Assembly: GCA_032871835.1 (NCBI GenBank)
Contig: CM065303.1
Location: 60,984,597 to 61,048,596, forward strand
Reading direction: 5' to 3'
Source: Dipteronia dyeriana
Lineage: Eukaryota; Streptophyta; Magnoliopsida; Sapindales; Sapindaceae
DNA length: 64,000 nucleotides
Every line of letters starts with the position of its first letter. The stretch's first letter is position 1. Positions 29,412 through 42,620 of the stretch are shown here, in pieces. A model generated the notes under the pieces. The model did no database searches, was not told the DNA's origin, and was given only the letters and a program-made list of their open reading frames with translations. The translations under genes and the position numbers were made by a program.

Positions 29412-31226
29412 TGTTGGGTCCCTAGTTTACCGATCACACAGCAGAATGAACCTTTTTTAAAAAATATTTCAAGGATATACTGTGATATGTAAACCCTAAG
29501 ATCTATTTTTTGGAATAGTATAATAAGAAATCGAAATCGATAGTAAAAGAGAAGAGAAGAAACTATTTCTTCATACCTGCGTAGGAGGGTCCTTCTCTTT
29601 AATTCAATTTACTCCTGCTTTAAACCATTTTATCTTTCTGGCTATCTTCTAGGATTGGTAACGGTGTGTGGGGGCGTCACGGTACTCAGGAACAACAGGA
29701 GAACACAGAGAAAAAGAAGATTTTTTTTTTCTTTTGGCCGAACCCCAGAACACTTCGAGGTTAATTTTTTTTTTCTTTTCTCTAAACGCTCAAAACTCTT
29801 TTGATCGTATGTTTTGTGTTGTGTATATAGTTTCTAAAAACATATATCATATATATATATATATATAATTAAACTATTTTAATTAAATAGTTTAAGATAT
29901 CTGATATCTTTAAAGATATTAACTAATAGTTTTTTATTTGAATTCAAACTCTTTAAATTAAAATTTAAATATTTAATTTAATAAAATAAAATAATCATAT
30001 TATCTTATTTTCTTCAAAATCAAAAATCAACTAACACCCTATAACTAGTGATTAATAACATAATTAAATAATCTTATTATTTAACTTATTTAATCACCAT
30101 TATTCATTAATTAAATAATTTCATTACTTAATTAATTCCCGAATAAATACGTGTCACTTTCGTAACACAATTAATTGGACAATCAAATTAATTAACCGTG
30201 ACCCTTGTTACCTAAAACGATTGGGCTAGCAAGGGGACCTAATGGACCCACTGTATTTTGAGCTCCAATAATCTTTAGAAATAAATAATTAAACTCATTA
30301 ATTAATATTTCATGATTATTAACTTCGGTGTTATTCCATTAAAAACCTGAAACAGTACTATCTCAACTGTAGATATTTTTACACAAACCAATAACTTTCG
30401 GTGTCCATCGATATAGTTATTACATATTGTATAATCATCCACATGTAGTTTATAATTATAGCTGAGTCAAAATGTCAGTTATACCCATCTAATTATATCT
30501 TTCCATTAAGTACCATTGATTCTCTAACGAACAATAAATCCTACATTCCCGGAATTAAAAGAGCGCTCATATTGTTCAAGCTCCAAATCAACCCTTAAGG
30601 GAATTACTATATACTTCTCACAAGAAGGAGTGGATATCACTATTGTGTACAAACATTCCCAGCCATAAGCCAAACAACAATCCCAACATATGAAGCATAT
30701 TGATTTGGAATGAAACCTCGACCTCACCCATAGTACATCAAAGATTATGATCTAACTTGAAGGAGTCGATAAGACACTCAAGATTAAGATCATCCACATA
30801 TAGCCTTCATTAGTTGATATATATGAATCTTATCGTTAAACTGATCTTAATGAGAGATTCATATAGATCATGGCTCAGTCATATATGATCACTTCATACA
30901 AGGTGCCTCCATTCTCACATCTCTATATGAATGATCCCGGATAGGATCACTGTACAATACGGAATGGACCGCAGTTGTAGATTAACCACAAATAAAGTAT
31001 CCAGCTTTATTTGCTATATATGAACTCTTTAGATTGCTCGTCTGTTACTGTATCCATCTGTATATGACATTCATATACAAAGATCGAGATTACATCAAAC
31101 AATCTTGGATGTTAAATGCACAAGTTATACACAATATATGACATAAAAATTATGAATTAAACTATTCTTTTATTTATCTTAACATTCCATTTTCAAATTA
31201 CAAGATTTAGGGTATAAACCACAACA
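29412..31226 (-). repeat. Copia 3' LTR (left in the window)
   Basis: 1815 bp, bounded by TGTTGGGTCC on the plus strand and ACAACA at 31226. It aligns along its length with 37098-38923, including the TTGGTAACGG.GTGTGGG block and TTAACCGTGACCCTTGTTAC. A (TA)n tract lies near 29848-29866. Confidence 0.92.
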
Positions 31227-31239
31227 ATCTCTCATTTGC

Positions 31240-34200
31240 ACTAAAGCATGAGAGACATATCTCGTAATCCTAAACCCTCTAGGTGACCCGTAAACACTTT
31301 AGCCAGTAGGGTTTTCGTAAATGGATTAGCATGATTATCCTGTGAGGCTATCTTGGTGACGATCACATCTCCTCTCTACACTTTCTCTATGATGAGATAA
31401 TATTTTCTCGTTATATGTTTCCCTCTCTTATGGTTTCTTGGTTCTTCGAAATTAACCATAACACCACTATTATCACAATAAAGTGTAATGGGCTTATCCA
31501 GATCTGGAAAAATTCCAGATCACTCAAGAACTTACGGAGTTAAATAGTCTCTTCAGCAACTTCACAAGAGGCTACATATTCAGCTTCTATGGTGGAGTCA
31601 GCAATGTAAGATTGCTTAACACTTTTTTACATAATGGCTCCACCACCTAGGGAGAATACTGATCCAGATATGGATTTTCTAGAATCTCTTTCTGACTGAA
31701 AATTAGAATCTGTATATCTAAACGGGATCAAATCCTGTTCGGAATACACTAGTATATAATTTCTCGTTCTCCGAAGATACTTGAGAATAGTCTTGATAGC
31801 AACCCAATGATCCAATCCTGGGTTGGACTGATACTTACGGACTACTCCCACTGTATAGCAGATGTCCTGTCTCATGCATAACATAACATACATGAGACTA
31901 CCTACTACCGATATATAAAGTACACGTCTCATATCCTTAACTTCTTGAAGCGTCTTAGGACACTGTTTCTTAGATATATGAACTCCATTCCTGGAAATTA
32001 AATTACCTTTCTTGGTGTTCTATATCGAAAATCGCATAAGAATCTTATCAATATACGATGCCTGGGACAATGCTATGAGTTTGTTCTTGCAATCCCTTAT
32101 AAGTTAGATCCTTAAAACATAACTCACACCTCTCAAATCTTTCATTTGGAATTGGCTAGCTAGTCAGCCATTTACTTCAGACAACACTCCCACATCATTC
32201 TCAATGAGTAGGATGTCATCTACGTATAAAATCAAGAAAACTATTTTTTTGTCAATGATATGCTTATAGACACAAGGCTCATCGATATTCTGCTCAAAGC
32301 CATAGGCTTTGATCACATCATCAAACCTAATGTTCCAAGATCTAGATGCTTGCTTAAGTCCATAGATGGACCTTTACAGCTTGCAAACCTTTTGCTCTTG
32401 ATCTGGAGACACAAATCCTTCTGGTTGCATCATATAGATGCTCTCATCAAGATTATCATTCAAGAATGCAGTCTTGACCTCCATCTGCCAAATTTCATAA
32501 TCGAAATAGGCAGCAATGGAAAAGAGAATCCTAAAAGACTTAAACATAGCTACTGGCTAGAAGGTCTCTTTATAATCGACCATTATTTCTAGGTATAACC
32601 ATTGGCCATTGGCCACTGGCCTTGCCTTTAAGGTCTCTACCATCCCGTCTACTCATCTCTATCTCTTGTAGATCCACTTACATCTTATGGGTTTTACCCC
32701 ATCTGGTAAGTCTATAAGATCCCAGACTGAGTTAGAGTACAAAAACTCCATCTCGATATTCATGGCTTTAAGCTTTCCTATTTGTCAGAATCTTCTATTG
32801 CATTCTTAAATTTTAATGGATCATCCACACTATTAGTTGAAACAACAACTTGTTCCTCACTTATACCTAAAGAGCATTCAGACTCTCTCACAACCCTCTT
32901 ACTATGTCTAGGTGGTATTGTATGCTGAATAGGAATCATCTGACACTCAGATGTTAATGGATCAACAACTTTTGTTGACTGAGTACTGGTCTCACCAGGC
33001 TCTAACTCATTCAACACAATCTTGGAAAAAGGTTTATGGTCACTAATATAGATATCGTTTGGAAACGTTGCATTTGTCGATACAAATACTTTGTTATCTT
33101 CAAGACTATAGAAGTGTCCAAATATAGTCTCCTTAGAGTCATAAGCAGACCATAAACTTGAGGTCTAGCTTTCCACTTCTGTTCTTCAGCACGTGTGTTG
33201 GACACCCCCATATGTAAAAATATCACAAACTAGCTTTACAACCATTCCACAACTCTAGGGGAGTATTAGGAACAGATTTAGATGACACCACATTCAAAAT
33301 GTATGCCGTTGTTTGTAATGCATATCCCCAAAAGGAATTTGATAATGATAAGAAACTAATCATAGATCTAACCATTTCCATTAGGGTTCTACTCCATGAC
33401 ACCATTTTCCTGAGGTGTACCAGGAGTTGTGGGTTGGGACACTATCCCACTCGACCATGAAGTCTTCAAACTCTTAGTCAAGGTACTCATCTCCACAATC
33501 CGATCGTAAAGACTTGATAGTTTTTCCTAACTGATTTTCAACTTCAGCTCCGAATTCTTTAAAATTTTCAAATGTTTTTGACTTCCGTTGCACTAGACGT
33601 ATCTTTATCTTGAGTAATCATCTTTAAAGGTGACATAATACTCATAACCACCCCTAACTTTAACATTTATCGGTTCGCATATGTCTGTATGTATAAGCTC
33701 TAGTGGTTTTTTAGCTCTAGTGGTTTTTTAGCTCTAAGCCCATTTCCAGTAAAAGGACTCTTAGTCATCTTACATTCCAGACAAGATTCATAGATATGTA
33801 AGGTGCCAACCTTTAACTCACTTAAGGTCCGCTTTTTACTAGTCTGTCTATCCGGTCAAGGTTAATATGACCAAGCCATAGAAGCCATAGATACGTTTCT
33901 TTTTCTGGAGAAATCTTATGTAGTTTGGTTTTCGGTTTTTCAACCTTAAACATTTCGGTGTAAAGCAGTGTTGTACGTATTAACGGTCCTAACACATACA
34001 AATTGTTTTCATTAATTCTTGAACAAATATTCAGACCATTCTTTACAATAATAACTGATTTATTATCAAAAGAAACAAAATATAATTGCTCTAACAACTT
34101 AGAAACAAAAATTAAATTCTGCGTAAATCCAGGAATGAAAAATACATTGTCCAACAATATAAAATTATTATTATAAAAACCAATCTAATTATACCTACTA

Positions 34201-35220
34201 CTCGTGCCGACACGACATCCCCTAATCTCATACCCATAACGAAGGCTCTTTATCAAGTTCTGTCCAAGAATCAATCAATTGCAAAGAAGAACAAATGTGG
34301 TTAGTAACCCCCGAATCAACTATCCAGTGTGAAGAATCATCTTCCAATAAACAAGACTCAAGAATAAGTATATCATATTTACCTTTCTTGGCTACCTCCT
34401 CCAGATACTGAGGGCAATTCCTCTTCCAGTGCCCGACCTTATCGTAATGGAAACATTTTCTCTTGCCCTAGTCGGTGGAGGCACCATTCTTTTTGCTCTA
34501 GGCTTTCTTGGTTTTAGGCTTACCCTTCGCCTTCCCAGCAGACCTCTTTATCTTTTTATTATTGGAAGAAGATGGTTCGGTAAAATTTACCTCACCGGTC
34601 TTACCTTTGATGTCTTTAGTCAATGACTCAAAGGTAGTGAGCTCATTGAGCAACTATATGAGACTGAACCTAAGCTTGTTCATCCCATCGTTGCTCTTGA
34701 ACTGATCAAAACTCTTCGGAAGAGTTGTTAGTATAATGCTCACCTGGTTGGGTTTATCAATGGCCCCGCCATTGATTTCTGTCGTGTTGAAGTAGGATAT
34801 CATGTTCAGGACATGTTTCCGAACTGATGTACCCTCTTTCATACGAGCGAGCATAGCGGAACTTACAGCTTTATACTGCTTTTGCTTAGAGGATTGCCCG
34901 AACATAGCCTGTAATGACTCCATTATTTCGAATGCAAAAGTCACTGCTTTGTGATTTATGACAAACACGTTTGTCATACTAGCTAACAGATATGTTTGAG
35001 CCTTCTCATCAGATAAGACCCATTTCTCGTATGCCTCTCGAACTCTTTGTTTGGCATAGGCAGTAGGTGCTAGAAGACATTCCTCCGTAAGCACAAACTT
35101 AAGGTCCTTGGTGACCAAAATTGCATTGATATTGTGTTTCCAATTAATGTAGTTATTACCAGTTAATTTATCATTTGCAAGTATTTGTAAGAGTGCATAT
35201 AGCATGGCTGAGATAAACAT
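31240..35220 (-). pseudogene. Copia gag-pol, degenerate
   Basis: Gag starts at the ATG at 35220 and reads 188 codons of UBN2-type gag (LTGNNYINWKHNINAIL) before a stop at 34654. Beyond it lies a zinc knuckle near 34440-34400 (CFHYDKVGHWKRNC) in which the second Cys is Tyr. Next comes the protease active-site motif IVDSGVTNHIC near 34330. The GAG-pre-integrase region is at 34157-33822 (LGHINLDRIDRLVKSG), integrase at about 33780-33220, and reverse transcriptase at 32780-32000 with the YVDD site at 32226-32215. RNase H follows at 31932-31560 (ADSTIEAEYVAS). Several stops and frameshifts separate these pieces, so the polyprotein is dead. Confidence 0.9.
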
Positions 35221-37097
35221 AAAATAAGAAATTCATTCAGTCATATATTTATAACAAGTGCGAATTGTTTGACATAAAATTAAACATGATGCATGAACAT
35301 GTTTAATGAACATGTTTAATGAACAAGAAGTCAAGAAAAACCCTTAAAAAAATGTCACTACGTCACGATAATCTAACATACCACAAGCAAGTGTCCTCTT
35401 AGGATCAGTCAAATTCTTGCATGTTAGATCGAGATACTCTAAATTAAATGATATACTAGAATAACTCTTATTCTAATATCACTCAACCATCGTTTATTCA
35501 ATAAAGTTTTTAATTAACCAAGTATAATCAAAACCTTGTCAGTGTTACCTATCATTTCAGATCCCATGAGCTTAACTTGAGAATTGCCGCCTTAGGGTCG
35601 GTCAATCCCGAAATACCCTCAAAAATCCTATCTGTAAGGAAGTCAACCTAGTATTGATCTTTGTGGAAACCCTCCTTAGAGAGGACGAAACAAAGCCGTC
35701 ACAAGACCCCTCTCGGATCACACGGTGTTGAACTAAAGATGGGGACTACGGGATATAATATCATATATCCCTCTCCCACTCACTATTTTACAATAAGGGT
35801 TTTCTATAGTTGTTAATGCACCTAGATTTCTACAATATTAAACAGCTAATTTCAATCTAGTCGTCTAACGCATTAACATTTATTTATTAGAATCTAGTTC
35901 TAATTAACTAATAAATTATTATGATTTTTCACTCAGAAAAATCTAATATATCAGTAATAATTCTAATCTATATAAACAATTTACTAAGGCTAGAATTATT
36001 CAACATGTGTTACCAAGTTTTAACTATTAAAACCAAACACATTATTATGTCCATTTATTAGGAATTTAATCGAATTAATCCTAATATAATTAAAGGACCC
36101 TATTAATCTTACTAATTAAACTCTTTAATAATTAGATTAATAATTAATGAGAATTAACAAGTTTTTGCAACTAAAAACTAATCTCATTAATATAAATCAA
36201 TTTATGTGCATTGCCCATTTTAATCACATTAAAACGAAAACACATCATAAAACTGACAAAAATGCATGTATGACATATCATCATATATATGTGTAGGCAC
36301 AACTAATTTTAAATGATATGTGTATGCATGACAATGCTTATTCATCACATAAATGAAAACATACATGAGATAACCGAGTGTTGTGGATTATTTAACCTAA
36401 AAAAAATTGGAATCTAATTACAAAAAATATTCCAATGACATTCCTTGGTATTCTTGTAATTTTCGAGTCTTCTAATCTCGTCAGGTCACTTCGATTCATC
36501 TCATGAATCCAGAACAGAAAATCCCTACGGAATGCACTAGGCAACACTTGCCAACGGAACTGTGCAACTGGGACACACTTCGCTCACACACTAACCAGCA
36601 GTGTTGCATAAAGCAACATGCCTAGTCGTGCAAGACGATGTGCGCAGGTATGCACTATTGCACAAGTCAATATGCACAGGTATGCAAGACCAACACAACA
36701 CTTGTGCATCAGGTAGCACAACACCCACGCAGTAGCCTGTTACGCACCATCTGCGTATCAAGTAGCGTAACACCCATGCAGTAGGTAGCACACCTACCCA
36801 CGCATTAACCTGTTCGTTAACTGTGAACATTGTTCTTCACGATTATCTCTAGGTCTTCATAGGTTACACATTTTTTTAATATAATAAATAGGAAATAAAA
36901 AATAATAATAAACATTATATAACCCAGAAACACTCTAAATCCACAACACCATAAAAAGTTAGGATGAACCGTGTTTTAAAATTAAACAATTTGATCAAAA
37001 ACATCATACACCCATAAAAACTATGTCTACACATTCATACATATCAGGAGCATCGAAATCGATTCTCCTGTTTGTAAAAATTGGCTCAAATACCAAT
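35221..37097 (-). other. Copia 5' leader between LTR and gag
   Basis: An unusually long (1.9 kb) non-coding leader. It has a conserved-looking CTAAGGCGGCAATTCTC-type stretch (reverse strand, near 35590) and a GC-richer block at 36595-36815. In that block, variants of GTAGC..AACACCCA.GCAGTAG and TGCGCAGGTATGCA recur. A 79-codon frame there is probably chance. Confidence 0.55.
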
Positions 37098-38923
37098 TGT
37101 TAGGTCCCTGATTTACCTATCGCGTAACGGAAGGAACTTTTAAAATAATTATTTTAAAGAAATATTGCGACCAGTAAACCCTAAGATCTATTTTTCGTAA
37201 CAGTATAATAAGAAATCAAAATCAATAGTAAAAGAGAAGAGAATAAATTATTTCTTCATACCTATGTAGGAGGCTCCTTCTCTTTATTTCAATTAGCTAA
37301 TGCTTTGAACCATTTGATCTTCCTGGCTAACTCCCAGGATTGGTAACGGCGTGTGGGCGTGTCACGGTACTCAAGAACAACATGAAAACAAATAGAGAAG
37401 AAGAAGATTTTTTTTTCTTTTGGCCGAACCTAAAAACACTTCTAGGTTAATTATTTTTCTTTTCTCTGAACGCTCAAACTCTTTTGATCGTATGTTATGT
37501 GTTGTGTATATAGTTTCTCATATATACAACTATATATATATATATATATGTATGTATATATATAATTAAACTATTTTAATTAAATATTTTAAGATATTTG
37601 ATATCTTTAAAGATATTAATTAATAGTTTTTGATTTGAATTCAAACTCTTTAAATTCAAATTTAAATATTTAATTTAATAAAATAAAATAATCATATTAT
37701 CTTATTTTATTCAAAATCAAATATCAACTAACACTCTTCATCTAGTGATTAATAACATAATTAAATAATTTTATTATTTAATTTATTTAATCATCATTAT
37801 TCATTAATTAAATAATCTCATTATTCAATTAATTCACGAATAAATACGTGTCATTTTCGTAATAAAATTAATTGAAAAATCTAATTAATTAACCGTGACC
37901 CTTGTTACCTAAAACGATCGGGCTAGCAAGGGAACTTGATAGACCCACAGAATTTTGAACTCTAATAATCCTTAGAAATAATTAATTAAACTCTGTAATT
38001 AATATTTCATGATTATTAACGTCGGTGTTATTCCACTAAAAACTCAAAGCTACACTCTTTCAACTGTAGATGTTTTTACATAAACAAATAACTTTTGATG
38101 TCTATCGATATAACTATTACATATGATATAATCCTCCACAGGTATTTCATAATTAGAGAATGGTCATAATATCTGTTATACCCCTCTAATTATATATTTC
38201 CATTAAGTACCATTGATTCTCTATTGAACAATAAATCTTACATTCCTTACGGAATTAGGAGAGCACTCATATTGTTTAAGTCCTGAATCAACCCTTAAGG
38301 GAACTACTATCTACTTCTCACGATGAGTGGATTCCACTATTGTGTACAAACCTTCTCAACCACAAGCCAAACCGCAATCCCAATATACAGAGCATATTGA
38401 TCGGGAATGCAACACCGACCTCACCCATGGTACATCAAAAATTACGATCTAACTTGAAGAAGTCGATAAGACACTCAGGATTAAGATTACCCACGTATAG
38501 CCATCATTAGTTGATATATATGAATCTTATCGTTAAACTGATCTTAGTGAGGGATTCATATAGATCATGGTCCAGTTATATATGATCACATCATACAATG
38601 TGACTCAATTATCATATCTCCATATAAATGATCCATGATATGATCATCGTACACTACGGAATGAGCCACAACTGTAGATTAACTATAAATAAAGTATTCA
38701 TCTTTATTTGCTATCTACGGACTCTTTAGATTGTTCGTCTCTTACTGTATCCATCTATATATGACATTCATATATATAGTTCATGATTACATCCGGCAAT
38801 CTTGGATGTTAAATGCATAAGTTATACACAATATATGACATAAGAATAATGAATTAAACTATTTTTTTATTTATGTTAACATTCTATTTACAAATTACAA
38901 GTTTTAGGACATAAACTCCAACA
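37098..38923 (-). repeat. Copia 5' LTR (right in the window), shared with a second copy
   Basis: 1826 bp. It pairs with the left LTR and also directly precedes the polypurine tract and RNase H of a second, truncated copy on its right. It therefore serves as 5' LTR of one copy and 3' LTR of the other. Confidence 0.9.
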
Positions 38924-39718
38924 ATCTCCCACTTGCACTAAAGTATATGAGACATATCTCGTAACCCTAGACCCTCTAGGTGACCCATAAATACTTTAGC
39001 CGGTAGGGTCTTCATAAATGGATCAGTATGATTGTCATATGAGGTTATCTTGGTGACGATCATATCTCTTCTCTACACTATCTCTCTGATGAGATGATAT
39101 TTTCTCTCTATATGCTCCCCTCTCTTGTGGTTTCTTGGTTCTTTGGAATTAGCCACAACACCACTATTATCACAATAAAATGTAATGGGCTTATCCAGAT
39201 CTGGAACAACTTCCAATCGCCTAAGAACTTGTGGAGCCAAATAGTCTCGTTAGCAGCTACATATTCAACTTCCATGGTGGAGTCAGCAGTGCAAGATTGC
39301 TTGATATTTCTCCACACAATGGCTCCACCACCCAGGGTGAATACTGATCTAGACGTGAATTTCCTAGAATCTCTGTCTGACTGAAAATCAGAATCTGTGT
39401 ATCCTAATGGGATCAAATCCTGTCCAGATTACACTAGCACATAGTTTCTCGTTCTCCGAAGATACTTGAGAATAGTTTTGACAGCAACCCAATGATCCAA
39501 TCATGGGTTGGACTGGTACCTGTTGACTACTCTCACTGCATAACAGATGTCCGATCTCATGAATAACATAGCATACATGAGACTACCTACCCCCGATACA
39601 TAGGGTATATGTCTCATATCCTCAACTTCTTGAAGCGTCTTAGGAAACTGTTCCTTAGACAAGTGAACTTCATGTCTGAAGGTAAATTACCTTTCTTGGA
39701 ATTCTGCATCAAAAATCA
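38924..39718 (-). pseudogene. Truncated Copia pol 3' end of a second copy
   Basis: The sequence aligns with 31227-32015 of the complete copy. It has the polypurine tract (minus-strand CAAGTGGGAGA beside 38923) and RNase H residues (CTADSTMEVEYVAA near 39280). A SDFQSDRDSRK stretch lies near 39380. Similarity stops near 39718, where G-rich transposon sequence begins. Confidence 0.85.
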
Positions 39719-40334
39719 TTGATGGAGTTCACATGGGGAGGGGGTGGGGTATGGATGGGGAAGGGTTTGGAAAGGGTTTGGGAAATAAAGATGGGGATGG
39801 GAGAACCTATGTTCATCCGTATTTCCCCAATGCCCATCCCTGATTGGAACATGATCAAATCATTGATGTTTTGACAAAAAATGCATCATTTGAATTTTAT
39901 TTTATTTTGAAAATGTCATTTGAATTTTCTAATGTTTTAATCTTTAAAATAATTAATAATTTTCCATATCCAACAAAATGATTTGGATCATATCATTACC
40001 TCAATTTTTTCCTTACATTTTTTAAATATTTGATTGATTGTTGATAAAGTGATTATCACATTTTAATCTCACGTTTATTGCAATGCTTGGGGATGATCAT
40101 TTTCACTCGGGACCCAAATCCCTACTTCACCATCCCCATTTGAGGTGATTTTTTTTTTATGAAAAACAGGGAAATGGAGGGATGAGGATGATTTTTATCC
40201 CTAAATTAAAAGGGGAATGGGATAGGGATGGGGGGACCCTTCCCCATTTCCCCATTTTCCCAACAAACTTATGGAGATGGAGATGGGGATGGGGTAGGTT
40301 TCCCCATCTCCGTTTCCCCATTTCCCACAAACCT

Positions 40335-40376
<42 letters not shown>

Positions 40377-40830
40377 TCAATATTTTATTTTTTTCTATTT
40401 TACTAATTATATATACTTCTTTATAACTTTAAAACCTAACACTAAATCACAAATCCTAAACTCTCACCTCTCTCCTCTCTCACTCTCTGAATCCCTACCG
40501 AGTGCCGACCGCGGTTCATTGTTGCTGAATTATTATGATGAAAGAACAAAATTAGCTTTCATTTGAATTTGTATTGGATTTTATTTTATATTTGAATTTG
40601 TAATGGATTTTACGTTTGGGGGAAATGGAGAAACGGTGGACCAGGGGGTAATGGCGAAATAAGAAAAAACGGGAATAACAAAGATATGAGGATGGGTGTG
40701 GGAGGACCTCTGATTTTCCCCAAATGGGGAAATGGGGGAAGGATGAGGGAGGGTTTGGAAGATGAGGGTGGGGATGAGGGTGCGAACCTATATTCATCCT
40801 CATTTCTCCAATGGTCATCTTTGACAATGC
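39719..40830. mobile_element. G-rich hAT-like element ends
   Basis: Blocks of GGGGATGGGG/CCCCATCCCC repeats occupy 39735-39845, 40105-40335 and 40610-40825. The minus strands of 39845-39805 and 40825-40785 both read A(T/C)GGGCATTGG or close variants followed by GAAAT.(C/A)GGATGAA.ATAGGTT, so the same terminus occurs twice in the same orientation. This is the subterminal style of plant hAT elements. No transposase or exact boundaries could be set. (AT)n lies at 40338-40376. Confidence 0.5.
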
Positions 40831-41960
40831 TTATATATAATGAAATTAAATAAGGTAAGGGGAGGATTCAAATCTCCAAAAAAAAAAATGTGGCTCTATT
40901 ATATATATATATATAAGTCCGGATTAGATATTTTTGTCTCTAAAAAGGTTCTCCTTACACCTATTTTTAATTAAAGTTTTTTTTTATTATAAAAGGCACA
41001 GTAAATTATTTTTTATATAACATTCACTCGAACACAAACCCTAATTTTTAATTAAATTTAAAAGCAATTTTGCCAAGCACGTAATTAAACATAATTTTGA
41101 CAAATCATTCATTAAAAATTACGAATGAATGATCATGTTCCATTCTTGCGGATATGTACATTGGCAAATTGTGAATGATTTTAAGATGATTCGGCTACCG
41201 AATTTGAGGCCATTGAGGTTAGAGTCGGGCTTAAAATCGATATGGGAGGAGGACGGTGGCAGTTTGGTTGTCTAGTTATTTAGGTGCTGGTTTTTAATGT
41301 TAATATTAATTATTTAATCTAAGGTTAATGTTAATGTTGGAATTTTTAAAAAGTGTACATTTAGGACGTTTATATGGTTTTCTTTTAAAAAGGTACAATC
41401 ATGGCTACTCAAATTATTATATCTAACTAATTTCAAGCCTTTTTTTTGTAAGGGATGTGTCATCTGTCCAATTTTATGTGTCCATTCTCGGTTCTAAGGG
41501 TATAGCTAGGATGATCTAAAACAAAACTCTATATATATATATATATATAAATTCTCAATAATAAAGTGTTGTTTTTCTTTTCCATTGAGATGAAGAAAAT
41601 AAAATTGTACTTTCGACATTATATAGAAAACATAATTCATTATAATTCGATAATTGATTTTTTTTCATCCAAAATATGGAAGTATAGTTTTTCTTGACTT
41701 TAGTGTACTTTGTTTGACATTATAACTAAAAATTATAAAATAATTTTGTTAAAATAATATTTTATAAATTATAATATAATACTAACAATAAATTTATATA
41801 TAAAAAAAAGTAAACTTAAATTTATGACTAACAAGCACAAGATCCTAACTTGTTTATTAGAAAAAAAAATTGAATTAAAATAAATAAATAAATAAAAATA
41901 ATAGATTAATATTAATATTATATAATCTAAATAATTAATCTAAAATTTAATCAAATGATT
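40831..41960. other. AT-rich intergenic DNA
   Basis: No gene or element can be delimited. Short (AT)n tracts occur at 40898-40914 and 41530-41548. The rest is low-complexity A/T sequence. Confidence 0.5.
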
Positions 41961-41985
41961 TGATAATTAAGTTGATAGGGTGGAG

Positions 41986-42620
41986 TAGAGGTGTCCAGGT
42001 TCGGTTAAACCGTTCGAAACCGAATCGAAACCGTCTTTCAAAAACCGTAACCGAAACCGAACCGTAACCGTCGGTTACAAAACCGATTGGAAACCGGTTC
42101 CCCGACGGTTCGGTTACGATTATCCAATCCCAACAACCGTCTCTAAACCGGCGGTTAAACCGCCGGTTTTGGTATATTTCATTTAAAAAAAAACTAATCA
42201 ATAGAATTACGACACGTGTTAATTTATTTACAAAAAAAAAACCAACCGTAACCGAAACCGAACCGTAACCGCCAAACCGGTGGTTACGTAACCGAATCAA
42301 ACCGTTCCCCTCCAGTTACGGTTACGGTTACGGTTACAGTTAGACTATTTTACAAAATCGAAATTGACAGTTAAACTAGAGATAATTATTAATTTTGAAT
42401 CGAAGATTGATCTAGGAATTGGGATGGGTGAGGCAGAAGGAGAAATAATGAATTGGGACGAGAATTGTGACTTGATTGGTTTAGAGATAGTGTGTGTTGG
42501 GACTTGGGACATAGTGAGGTGAGGTGACTAATAACTTTTTTTTTTCTTTTGTTTGTAAAAACTGAACTGGCTATGGTCTGTGTCGGCCCCCGTTAACGCC
42601 CCCCCTGCTAGGTTCTGTGC
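41986..42620. mobile_element. hAT-like terminus with CGGTTAC subterminal repeats
   Basis: TAGAGGTGTCCAGGTTCGG at 41986 is a common plant hAT terminus. The following 360 bases hold many copies of AACCGAAACCG/CGGTTACGGTTA in both orientations. A matching right end (TGGACACCTCTA) was not found by 42620, so the element is truncated or diverged. Confidence 0.5.

Larger units (their letters stand above)
29412..38923 (-). mobile_element. Ty1/Copia LTR retrotransposon, minus strand, about 9.5 kb
   Basis: Two LTRs of about 1.8 kb (29412-31226 and 37098-38923) flank a 5.9-kb interior. On the minus strand they start TGTTG and end AACA. Beside the right LTR the minus strand reads ATTGGTATTTGAGCCA, one or two changes from the usual methionine-tRNA primer site TGGTATCAGAGC. 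Beside the left LTR the minus strand reads AGTGCAAATGAGAGA, the polypurine tract position. Interior order is gag, protease, integrase, reverse transcriptase, RNase H, which is the Copia order. In the first 200 bases the LTRs differ at roughly one base in ten, so the insertion is old. Many stops break pol. It belongs to an LTR-sharing tandem pair. Confidence 0.92.

Noticed and set aside
36591..36830. 79-codon minus-strand frame as an extra retrotransposon gene
   Set aside because: It lies in the repeated leader block of a dead Copia element and resembles no known accessory protein.
42300..42345. GGTTACGGTTACGGTTAC as possible interstitial telomere repeat
   Set aside because: The plant telomere unit is TTTAGGG. 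These are hAT subterminal motifs that occur in both orientations from 41990.
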